DNA of 13,684 nt from an uncultured Anaerolineaceae bacterium (GTDB lineage: Bacteria; Chloroflexota; Anaerolineae; Anaerolineales; Anaerolineaceae). The position numbers were made by a program, and so were the translations under genes. Under the pieces are notes generated by a model that was not told where the DNA came from, did no database searches, and was given only the letters and a program-made list of their open reading frames with translations. Positions 1 to 7,710 of this stretch are shown in pieces. Where the stretch lies: NCBI GenBank assembly GCA_937897615.1, contig CALCNO010000169.1:1-13684 (forward strand), in the 5' to 3' direction. Position 1 is the stretch's first letter. The number at the start of each line of letters is the position of its first letter.

Positions 1-54
1 CGCGCAACCTACTGATTCGAAGTCAGGCACTCTGTCCAATTGAGCTACGGGGGC
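1..54 (-). tRNA. tRNA-Arg (anticodon TCG), 3' part cut off by the window edge
   Basis: Read on the minus strand, the 5' acceptor strand GCCCCCG begins at 54. It is followed by TA, a D-arm GCTC-AATTGGACA-GAGT, and an anticodon arm CCTGA-CTTCGAA-TCAGT. The seven-base loop gives anticodon TCG (positions 34-36), which reads the arginine codon CGA. The variable region AGGTTG follows, and the window ends near the start of the T arm, so about 20 nt and the 3' acceptor strand are missing. The closing pair of the anticodon stem (27-43) is a C-U mismatch, and D-stem pair 10-25 is a G-U wobble. Both are tolerated but worth noting. The gene lies 22 bp downstream of the stop of the neighbouring permease on the same strand and seems to have its own promoter. 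Confidence 0.9.
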
Positions 55-64
55 GTACGCACCG

Positions 65-70
65 ATTATA
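65..70 (-). promoter_or_regulatory. -10 box (TATAAT) of the tRNA-Arg promoter
   Basis: On the minus strand a perfect TATAAT sits 10 nt before the tRNA 5' end and 6 nt after the permease stop codon. The stretch between box and tRNA, CGGTGCGTAC, is GC-rich, like the discriminators of stable-RNA promoters under stringent control in other bacteria. No good -35 hexamer is visible at 16-18 nt. The upstream part of the promoter would lie inside the end of the permease coding region. Confidence 0.5.
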
Positions 71-76
71 CCGCGC

Positions 77-1312
77 TTATTTTCCTGCCAGCGCCTTCAA
101 AAACCCCTTGCGGGTGACTCCCTGCCCGGAGAGCAAATTTTGCGCTCTAAAGAGCTTGGCCGTGGCCTGCACCAGCAGCCAGGCCGTCAGCGCCAGCAGC
201 GCTGCCGCCAGCAGCGGCTGCCAGACGGGCACCGTGGTGGCTGCCAGGCGCGTCATCATACTCACTGGCGCGGTCAGCGGGAAGAGGCTCAGCACCACCG
301 CCAGCGGACTGTTGGGCGTGTTGATCATCACGCTGATGAAGACCAGCGGAACGATCAGCGGCATGATGATGAAGGTCGTCAGCTGCGAGGCCTCGCGCAG
401 GTTGGGCACCAGCGCGCCCACCCCGGCCATCAGGCTGGCGTAAACCGCGTACCCCAGCAGGAAGAACAGAATTCCCCAGGCCAGCACACTCGGCGGCAGC
501 TTAAAAGCATCTCCCAGCGAAAAACGCTGGTTGGAAAAGAGCAGCATCAAATAACCAGAGCCGCTCCACACCACTGTTTGCAGCAGCCCGGCGATCCCCA
601 GGGCAATGATCTTGCCGGTGAGGATCTCGATCGGCTTCACCGAGGTCATCAGAATTTCCATCACGCGGTTCTGCTTCTCGTTGGTAATGCTGTTGAGCAT
701 CAGCGTGGAAGAGGAGAGGATGATGGCGTAAAAGAGGAAGGTAACGATGTAAGGCAGGATAAAGGTCAGCGGGTTGGCCTGGTCGCGCGTTTGCACCGGC
801 GAGATGTTCACCCGGGTTTCGTTCACCGGGTTCTGAACGCGGTAAGACAGCTGCAGGTTATCGCCGCTCAGCGCGTAGGCCATCAGCGCTTCCACCGGGC
901 TGGAACTCACCGTTGCGCCCATCGGGTTAAAATCCGGGCGCACGTAGATCACATCGCCGTTGTCCATATAATCGGCTGCGATGATGTAGTAAGCGGTGAT
1001 CTCGCCGTTATCCAGCGCCTGGCGCGCGCTGGCCTCATCCGGGAAGGCCTCCAGCAGCTGCTCATAGCCCGGCGGGATAGATTTGACCAGCCCGCTCTGG
1101 TCCACAAAGCCCTCCAGTGAAACGGTGGCCTGCGGGCGCATCAATTCGCCCAGCAGGTTGGTAGAGCTGGTGCCGGAGGATTTTTGCAGCAGGGAGATGA
1201 CGAAGACCACCCCCGCGCCGATGAGCGGCAGCAGGAACAACGTGAGCAAGAACGAGCGCCGCGTGACCACGTTGACCAATTCAGTTTTCAAGATCAGCAA
1301 TGTTTTCTTCAT
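77..1312 (-). CDS. ABC-2 type permease, second subunit of a NatAB/YhaQP-like exporter
   Basis: Encodes an integral membrane protein of 411 aa, the last gene of a three-gene ABC export operon. It has a first membrane segment at about residues 20-42. An extracytoplasmic domain follows at about 45-180, and then five hydrophobic segments fill residues 183-385. The stretch NEKQNRVMEILMTSVKP (211-227) and the late LSLFPLTAPVSMMTR (341-355) are typical of the ABC2_membrane_3/NatB group. The neighbouring permease carries matching sequences, so the two likely form a heterodimer. The chosen ATG lies 4 bp after the stop of that gene and is preceded by GGAAAG. An upstream in-frame ATG at 1420 would overlap the neighbour by about 100 bp and adds a non-membrane, Cys/Ala-rich stretch, so it was rejected. 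The substrate is unknown; Na+ or an antimicrobial compound is possible by analogy only. Confidence 0.88.
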   Translation of the reverse strand: MKKTLLILKTELVNVVTRRSFLLTLFLLPLIGAGVVFVISLLQKSSGTSSTNLLGELMRPQATVSLEGFVDQSGLVKSIPPGYEQLLEAFPDEASARQALDNGEITAYYIIAADYMDNGDVIYVRPDFNPMGATVSSSPVEALMAYALSGDNLQLSYRVQNPVNETRVNISPVQTRDQANPLTFILPYIVTFLFYAIILSSSTLMLNSITNEKQNRVMEILMTSVKPIEILTGKIIALGIAGLLQTVVWSGSGYLMLLFSNQRFSLGDAFKLPPSVLAWGILFFLLGYAVYASLMAGVGALVPNLREASQLTTFIIMPLIVPLVFISVMINTPNSPLAVVLSLFPLTAPVSMMTRLAATTVPVWQPLLAAALLALTAWLLVQATAKLFRAQNLLSGQGVTRKGFLKALAGK

Positions 1313-1316
1313 GGCT

Positions 1317-2524
1317 TTACTTTCCGGCTTGCTGCCTGGCAAAGGCTTCTTTAAGCTGCACTTTTTTGCCGTAGCGCAGCATGCCCAGGCGGAAGATGCG
1401 CCCGGCCAGCCAGACCGCAAACACCGCCAGGATCACCAGCAGGCCAATGGCCAGCACCAGCTGCCAGGTAGGGATGGTGGTAAAGAGCGCGCGCATCGGC
1501 AGCGCCAGCGGCGCGGTAAACGGGAACAGGCTCATCCCCACGGCCAGGCCGCCGTTGGGGTTGAACATGATGGCGGTAACGAACCAGTAGGGGATGACAA
1601 TGGGGATGGTGAAAACCCCGGCCATCTGCTGGGCTTCCTTCATTTCCGTGGCGGTGGCGCCAATGGCGCCCATCGCTGCCGCGATCATCACAAACGCCGG
1701 CAGGAAAGTTCCCAGCACCAGCAAAATGTAAGAGAAGGGGATCTCCGGCGCGTCGCCCATGGGGATAAAGTTGGGCAAAAGTTTGAGCGCCAGAATGGTA
1801 AAGATCGTCCAGATCAGCAGTTCCAGCAGCCCCACCGAGAGGTTGCCGATGATCTTGCCGGCCATCAGCTCGCCCGGCGAAACGGAGGTCACCAGCACTT
1901 CCATGGTGCGGTTCTCTTTTTCTTCCACCACGGCCTGCAGCAGGTAACCACCGCTGATATTAACCGCGATCACGAAGAGCAGCCCGGCGATGAAGGGCAG
2001 CAGCATGAACGACCAGTTATCGGCCCCCAGCTCGCGCTTGCCGTCCAGTGAACGGATGATCAGGTTGGAGCCTTCGGTGAGGCGCGTCACCAGCGCTGGC
2101 GCTTTGCCGTTGAGCAGGTTTTGGGTCAGGAACTCGCCGATGTCATCCTCGATGTTAATGCCGGTCTTGCCGTCGGAGACCAGCGTGACTTCGCCGGTAT
2201 CCATGTAGTTTTCAGTGAAGACCCAGTACGCCTGGAGCTTTTTGGCTTGCAGGTCGGCTTTGGCGGCACTTTCATCCGTGTAGGCGATCATCTCCACCGG
2301 CGCCAGCAGTTGGCCGGGCTTGGCGCTCAACTGCTCGTGCGCGGTCAAAATGCCGTAAGGGTCAATGTAGCCCACCGGGCGCTTATCGTATTGCAGCCAA
2401 ACGGAAAGGAACCCCACCAGCGCCAGCACCCCCACAAAGAGGGGCATGCTGAGGATGGCGAAGATGAAGCGCTTGCGCAGCACGTGGCGCTTGAACTCGT
2501 GCCAGCAGATCAGCCAGGTCTTTT

Positions 2525-2528
<4 letters not shown>
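1317..2528 (-). CDS. ABC-2 type permease, first subunit of a NatAB/YhaQP-like exporter
   Basis: A 403-aa membrane protein starting MKKTWLICWHEFKRHVLRKR. The amphipathic, basic N-terminus precedes membrane segment 1 at about 20-45, followed by an extracytoplasmic domain at about 48-172 and five further membrane segments to about 378. It shares the VEEKENRTMEVLVTSVSP (201-218) and MSLFPFTAPLALPMR (332-346) stretches with the next permease, though overall the two have diverged. Its ATG overlaps the TGA of the ATPase gene (ATGA, 4 nt), indicating translational coupling. The tight packing with ATPase and second permease supports an ATPase dimer plus permease heterodimer that exports its substrate. 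The substrate cannot be told from sequence. Confidence 0.88.
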
Positions 2529-3427
<899 letters not shown>

Positions 3428-3455
3428 TTGATTGTCCTTTCTGCAAAACAGATGA

Positions 3456-3464
3456 ATTATAACA
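3456..3464 (-). promoter_or_regulatory. Extended -10 promoter (TGTTATAAT) for the ABC exporter operon
   Basis: On the minus strand TGTTATAAT is a perfect extended -10 element (TG-n-TATAAT). It ends 28 nt before the ATPase start codon, giving an expected leader of about 22 nt. At 17 nt spacing the -35 position falls in the preceding terminator hairpin and reads GCAAGG, a poor match, so recognition would rest on the extended -10. The same nonamer at the same distance from a start codon occurs at 7647-7655. Confidence 0.6.
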
Positions 3465-3492
3465 ATAAAAAAGCCACCCCTTGCGGGGTGGC
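3465..3492 (-). terminator. Rho-independent terminator after the nucleoside transporter operon
   Basis: On the minus strand GCCACCCC-GCAA-GGGGTGGC is a perfect 8-bp GC-rich stem with a four-base loop, followed directly by TTTTTTATT. It lies 18 nt after the stop of the last permease gene. It should end the nucleoside-transporter transcript before the exporter operon begins. Confidence 0.9.
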
Positions 3493-3510
3493 GATGGGAT
3501 TCAACAGGTT

Positions 3511-4782
3511 TTAGCCTTTTACGTAAGGTTCGCCGTCGGCTGCCGGGGCGGTGCTCTTGCCAACCACGCCTGCCAGCAGGATCATGGTGGCGATGTACGG
3601 CGCCATCAGCAGAAAATCGGCCGGGATGGGCACGTTGAGAATGGACAGGCGCGTTCCCAGCGAGTCTGCAAAGCCAAAGAGCAGGCCGGCGCTGAACGAT
3701 CCCACCGGGGTATAGTTGCCAAAGAGCATTGCCGCCAGGCCGATGAAGCCCTTGCCGGAGGTCATCAGTTTGTCAAAGCGGCCTACCGAGCCCAGGGTGA
3801 AGAACGCCCCCGCCAGGCCGGCCACCAGCCCGCCCAGCATCACCGCAATGTAGCGCGTGCGGAAGACATTGATGCCCAGCGTATCGGCGGCTTTGGGGTG
3901 CTCGCCTACGGCGCGCACGCGCAGGCCCCAGCGGGTGTAGAACAGCGCCACATGGATCACCACCATCAGGATCAGCATGGCGTACACAAAGACGCTGTTC
4001 TGGAAGAACACCGGCCCGATGATGGGAATTTTGGAGAGCAGCGGGATCTTCCAGATGGGGAAGGTGCCCGGGCTGTTGAGGTTCTGGTACACCTGGATGA
4101 AGCGCGCCGAGATGTACGAGGTAAGCCCCGTTGCCAGAATGTTGATCACCGTGCCGGCAATGATCTGGTTGGTGCGGTATTTGATGGAGAGCACTGCCAG
4201 CAGCAGCGCCATCAGCATACCCGTGAGCATACCGGTGGCCATGCCGATCCACAGGTTGTGGGTGAGCGACCCCACGATGGTGGCGGTCATGGCGCCGGCC
4301 AGCATCATCCCCTCAATGGCAATGTTCACCACGCCGGCGCGCTCGCACAGGATGCCCGCAAAAGCTCCCAGCGTGATGGGCACGGCGCGCTGCATGGTGG
4401 TCATCAGCAGCCCTTCCAGGTTGAGCGACTTATCCGCGGCGCCCCAGATGAGGAAGCCGAAGATGAAGAAGAAGATCAGCACCCCCAGGATGCGGTTGGT
4501 CCACTGGCGGAAGCCCTTGATGATCTGGAAAGCGCCCAGCAGCACGCTGACAATGGAAAACGCCAGCAGGGTGTAATAAGAGTTCAGCTTCCAATCCGGC
4601 AGCACTTTCTCCTGCCCGCCGGGGTTCAGGCCAAAGGTGGTGATCTGCGAGGGGTTGAGCTTGATGGTGAAGATCAGATGAATGCCGATGCCGATGAGAA
4701 TGAAGACAATTCCCATCACGATCTGCCGGGTGCGAGAAGTATCGGTAAACTTGGCGCGGGAGATGGATAAGCTCTTGAGCAT
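3511..4782 (-). CDS. BMP-type nucleoside ABC transporter, permease 2 (YufQ/NupQ-like)
   Basis: A 423-aa polytopic membrane protein of the BPD_transp_2 family, the second permease of the uptake system. Family landmarks are ERAGVVNIAIEGMMLAGA (147-164), WGLRVRAVGEHPKAAD (285-300) with the cytoplasmic coupling region, and GKGFIGLAAMLFGNY (343-357). Many hydrophobic segments run from about 20 to 408. Compared with the roughly 320 aa of B. subtilis YufQ, the protein carries about 110 extra N-terminal residues with three more hydrophobic stretches (about 20-40, 71-88 and 98-115). Its ATG follows the stop of the first permease after 3 bp and has GGGAGG upstream, so the two are co-translated. It is the last gene before a clear terminator. 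Confidence 0.92.
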   Translation of the reverse strand: MLKSLSISRAKFTDTSRTRQIVMGIVFILIGIGIHLIFTIKLNPSQITTFGLNPGGQEKVLPDWKLNSYYTLLAFSIVSVLLGAFQIIKGFRQWTNRILGVLIFFFIFGFLIWGAADKSLNLEGLLMTTMQRAVPITLGAFAGILCERAGVVNIAIEGMMLAGAMTATIVGSLTHNLWIGMATGMLTGMLMALLLAVLSIKYRTNQIIAGTVINILATGLTSYISARFIQVYQNLNSPGTFPIWKIPLLSKIPIIGPVFFQNSVFVYAMLILMVVIHVALFYTRWGLRVRAVGEHPKAADTLGINVFRTRYIAVMLGGLVAGLAGAFFTLGSVGRFDKLMTSGKGFIGLAAMLFGNYTPVGSFSAGLLFGFADSLGTRLSILNVPIPADFLLMAPYIATMILLAGVVGKSTAPAADGEPYVKG

Positions 4783-4785
4783 GGG

Positions 4786-6060
4786 TTATTTTCCTCCCGT
4801 CTGGGCAGCGGTCATTTCAAGCTCTTTTTCTTTGGGGTCGCGCAGCCTGAAGATGGTGCGCACGATGGCCGGTGCGGCAATGAACATCAACACCATAGCC
4901 TGGATGATGGAGATGATCTCCACCGGGATGGCGGCGTCCATTTGCATTCTGGTGGCGCCGTTCTCCAGTGTGCCAAACAGCAGCGCCGCCAGCCCCACGC
5001 CGAAGGGATTGTTGTTGCCGATCAGCGCCAGGGCGATACTGTTGAAGCCGTAGCCGGAAGAGAAGGACACGTACAGGCTGTGGTTCACCCCCAGCACTTC
5101 GTTGGCTCCGGCCAGCCCGGCCAGCGCCCCGGAGAGCGCCATTGCCAGGATGGTGTAATTGGCCACGTTGATGCCGGCGTACTTGGCCGCGTGCGGGTTG
5201 GTGCCCACCATGCGCAGGTTTAGCCCCCAGGTGGTTTTGAACAGGAAGAAGTACACGATGAAGATGAAAGCAACGGCGATGAAGAAGCCGATGTGAAAGC
5301 GGATGGGGTAGGGGAACAGCTTGGGCAGTTCCGCCGAGGTCTGAATGAGCGGGCTCACCGGCTGCATGGTGCCTTCGCGCTTCATCGGGCCGCGCAGCAG
5401 CCAGTCGTTGAGGTAGAAGGCGATGTAGTTCATCATGATCGTGTTGATCACCTCGTGGCCGCCGGTTTTGGCCTTGAGCCAGCCGGGGATAAAGCCCCAC
5501 AGCCCGCCGCCGATCATCCCGGCCAGCAGCGCCAGCGGGATGTGAATGATGGCCGGCAGCCCGGTGAGGGCGTAGCCCACAAACACCGAGGTGGACGCGC
5601 CGATGAGGATCTGCCCCTCGGCGCCGATGTTGAACACGCCGGATTTGAAGCCCAGCGCCACTGCCAGCCCGCCGAAGATGTACGGCGTGGTGGCCACCAG
5701 GCTTTCCAGGATGGGGTTAAAGGCGGCGATCAGTTTGGCCTGGTCGCCGGTGCGCAGCGCCTCAACGATCACTCTGGGGTCGCCGATGGCGCCCTTGAAC
5801 AGCGCCGCATAAGAGAGCGAGATGGTCTTCCAGGCTACCGCCAGGCCGCTGCCAAAGGAGGTTTTAAAGGCCGAGTAGACCTCCACGTTGGTAATGACGT
5901 TGAAGACCGCGCCGAAGACCAGACCGGTGAGGATGGCCAGCACAGGGATGAGCAGCGAATTCCACACCGATTTCTTTTTGTGCTCCGGGTTGACCCCTTT
6001 CTTTAACTCTTCAATGAAAATCTTGCCTGCTTTTTTTATTTTCGCATCGTCACTTTTCAT
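4786..6060 (-). CDS. BMP-type nucleoside ABC transporter, permease 1 (YufP/NupP-like)
   Basis: A 424-aa membrane protein of the BPD_transp_2 family and partner of the permease encoded next. Landmarks are GFKSGVFNIGAEGQILIGA (137-155), GGHEVINTIMMNYIA (200-214), WGLNLRMVGTNPHAAKYAGI (278-297) and GYGFNSIALALIGNNNPFG (336-354). The N-terminus (1-32) is Lys-rich and likely cytoplasmic, and the first membrane segment begins near residue 36. The start is uncertain. I chose the ATG at 6060 (MKSDDAKIKK), 16 bp after the ATPase stop, with a weak GAG nearby. The ATG at 6093 adds 11 residues, overlaps the ATPase gene by 17 bp and has no visible Shine-Dalgarno site. Either start leaves the transporter domain unchanged. 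Confidence 0.9.
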   Translation of the reverse strand: MKSDDAKIKKAGKIFIEELKKGVNPEHKKKSVWNSLLIPVLAILTGLVFGAVFNVITNVEVYSAFKTSFGSGLAVAWKTISLSYAALFKGAIGDPRVIVEALRTGDQAKLIAAFNPILESLVATTPYIFGGLAVALGFKSGVFNIGAEGQILIGASTSVFVGYALTGLPAIIHIPLALLAGMIGGGLWGFIPGWLKAKTGGHEVINTIMMNYIAFYLNDWLLRGPMKREGTMQPVSPLIQTSAELPKLFPYPIRFHIGFFIAVAFIFIVYFFLFKTTWGLNLRMVGTNPHAAKYAGINVANYTILAMALSGALAGLAGANEVLGVNHSLYVSFSSGYGFNSIALALIGNNNPFGVGLAALLFGTLENGATRMQMDAAIPVEIISIIQAMVLMFIAAPAIVRTIFRLRDPKEKELEMTAAQTGGK

Positions 6061-6076
6061 GGGAGTCTCGTCTTCT

Positions 6077-7618
6077 TTAGGATTTAACTGCATAAGCGGC
6101 CAGCGAATCTGGAATGATGCCTGCCATTACCAGGCCGATTTCCTCTTTTGAAGCGACCCCTGCCGGAACAATGGCCAGGAGTTTGCCGCGGTACATCACC
6201 GCAATGCGATCGGAAAGCTGCAGGACTTCATCCAATTCAGGCGAGACCAGCAGAACCGCAATGCCTTCATCCCTTTTGCGCAGGATCTGGCGGTGGATGT
6301 ATTCGATGGAGCCAACATCCAGGCCGCGGGTAGGCTGCGAGGCGATCAGCAGCTTGATCGGGCGTGAAAGCTCGCGCGCCACGATCACTTTTTGCTGGTT
6401 GCCGCCGGAGAGATTGCCCACGTTGGTAAAGATGCTGGGGGTGCGAATATCATATTGTTTGGCCAGATTTGCCGTGTGCTCGCGGATGAACTTCCAGTTC
6501 ATAATGTTGTGCCGCGAGAAAGGCTGTTTGTAAAAGGTGCACAGCACCAGGTTTTCCATCACCGGCAGTTGCAGCACCAGCCCGTCCTTTTGGCGGTCTT
6601 CCGGTACGTGCGCCACGCCGAGTTCCGTCACCTGGCGGGGTTTGGCGCGCGTGCTGTTGTGGCCTTCGATCTTCACCTGCCCCCTGGTCACGCTGCGCAG
6701 GCCGGTGAGGGCCTCCACCAGCTCGGTCTGCCCGTTGCCCTGCACGCCGGCCACCCCCAGGATTTCGCCTTCGCACACGTCAAAAGAAACGTTATCCACG
6801 GTGATCTGCTTGGTGTTATCGGTGACGATGAGGTTTTCCACCGAGAGCACCTGCTTGCCCACCTTCGGTTTGGATTTGGTGATTTCCAGCTCTACTTCGC
6901 GCCCCACCATCATCGCCGCCAGCTTGCTCTGCGAAGACTCTTTGGGCGTCGTCTCGCCGATCACTTTGCCTAGGCGCAGCACCACGATGCGGTCGGCCAG
7001 GTCCAGCACCTCGCGCAGTTTGTGGGTAATGAAGATGATGGACTTTCCTTCTTTGGCCAGCGAGCGCAGGATGATGAACAGGTCATCGGCTTCCTGCGGG
7101 GTGAGCACAGCGGTGGGCTCATCGAAAATGAGGATCTCGGCGCCGCGGAAGAGTAGTTTGATGATCTCCACGCGCTGCTGAATGCCCACCGGCAGGTCCT
7201 TGATGTAATCGTTGGGGTTGACCTCAAACTTGTAGTCCTCGGAAATTTTGAGGATGGCATTTGCGGTCTTCTTTTCATCGAGGAAACCGCCAAAGCGGGT
7301 GTCCTCCTTGCCGAGCATCACATTCTCAGCCACGTTGAAAACCGGGACGAGCATGAAGTGCTGGTGCACCATGCCGATCCCTTTCTCAATGGCATCCGAT
7401 GGCGATTGGAAGGTGACCTTTTCGCCTTCCACCAGAATCTCGCCCTCATCCGGTTGGTACAGGCCGTAGAGAACATTCATCAGGGTGGTCTTTCCTGCGC
7501 CGTTTTCGCCGAGCAGCGCCAGGATTTCACCTTTTTTGAGGGAAAAACTGATGTGGTCGTTGGCGATAATGCCGGGGAATACTTTGGTGATGTTTTTAAA
7601 TTCCAAAATAGGGGGCAT
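6077..7618 (-). CDS. BMP-type nucleoside ABC transporter, two-domain ATPase (YufO/NupO-like)
   Basis: A 513-aa fusion of two ABC domains, energising uptake through the two permeases encoded downstream. Domain 1 has Walker A GENGAGKT (37-44), signature-like LPVGIQQR (142-149), Walker B ILIFDEPTA (162-170) and H-loop His199. Domain 2 has GVQGNGQTE (291-299) where the Walker A lysine is replaced by Gln297, a canonical signature LSGGNQQK (403-410), and LLIASQPTRGLD (423-434) where the catalytic Glu is Gln428. Thus one composite ATP site is intact (domain 1 Walker motifs with domain 2 signature) and the other is degenerate, a known trait of this family. The start at 7618 begins MPPILEFKNITKVF and has TAGGA about 7 nt upstream. 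A longer ATG at 7663 would run through the promoter. Confidence 0.93.
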   Translation of the reverse strand: MPPILEFKNITKVFPGIIANDHISFSLKKGEILALLGENGAGKTTLMNVLYGLYQPDEGEILVEGEKVTFQSPSDAIEKGIGMVHQHFMLVPVFNVAENVMLGKEDTRFGGFLDEKKTANAILKISEDYKFEVNPNDYIKDLPVGIQQRVEIIKLLFRGAEILIFDEPTAVLTPQEADDLFIILRSLAKEGKSIIFITHKLREVLDLADRIVVLRLGKVIGETTPKESSQSKLAAMMVGREVELEITKSKPKVGKQVLSVENLIVTDNTKQITVDNVSFDVCEGEILGVAGVQGNGQTELVEALTGLRSVTRGQVKIEGHNSTRAKPRQVTELGVAHVPEDRQKDGLVLQLPVMENLVLCTFYKQPFSRHNIMNWKFIREHTANLAKQYDIRTPSIFTNVGNLSGGNQQKVIVARELSRPIKLLIASQPTRGLDVGSIEYIHRQILRKRDEGIAVLLVSPELDEVLQLSDRIAVMYRGKLLAIVPAGVASKEEIGLVMAGIIPDSLAAYAVKS

Positions 7619-7646
7619 AGGATGTCCTACGAGATTTGATGAAAAA

Positions 7647-7655
7647 ATTATAACA
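7647..7655 (-). promoter_or_regulatory. Extended -10 promoter (TGTTATAAT) for the ATPase-permease genes
   Basis: The minus strand reads TGTTATAAT, identical to the element at 3456-3464. It again ends 28 nt before a start codon and again follows a terminator. At 17-nt spacing the -35 position falls in the terminator arm (GCCAAC) and is poor. It would restart transcription for the ATPase and two permeases after the binding-protein gene is terminated. Confidence 0.6.
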
Positions 7656-7659
7656 TTAA

Positions 7660-7691
7660 TCAAAAACGGGTTGGCAGAGCCAACCCGTTTT
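7660..7691 (-). terminator. Rho-independent terminator after the BMP lipoprotein gene
   Basis: On the minus strand AAAACGGGTTGGC (7691-7679) pairs perfectly with GCCAACCCGTTTT (7675-7663) around a 3-nt loop, and the U-run continues to TTTTTGAT. It starts 20 nt after the binding-protein stop, inside the transporter gene cluster. It should lower ATPase and permease mRNA relative to the binding protein. Confidence 0.88.
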
Positions 7692-7710
7692 CTGAACTGT
7701 AACGTTGCTT

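Noticed and set aside
140..2051. Overlapping plus-strand frames opposite the two ABC-2 permeases
   Set aside because: Gln/His/Arg-rich translations typical of antisense frames. No ribosome site or family motif.
3428..3510. Bidirectional terminator between convergent genes
   Set aside because: Both flanking genes are on the minus strand and the T-run follows only the minus-strand hairpin; there is no run of T on the plus side.
3481..4770. Long plus-strand open frame (429 codons) opposite the second permease gene
   Set aside because: The translation is rich in His, Gln, Arg and Gly with no hydrophobic core or motif, as expected from the complement of a GC-rich membrane protein gene. The minus-strand product is a clear permease.
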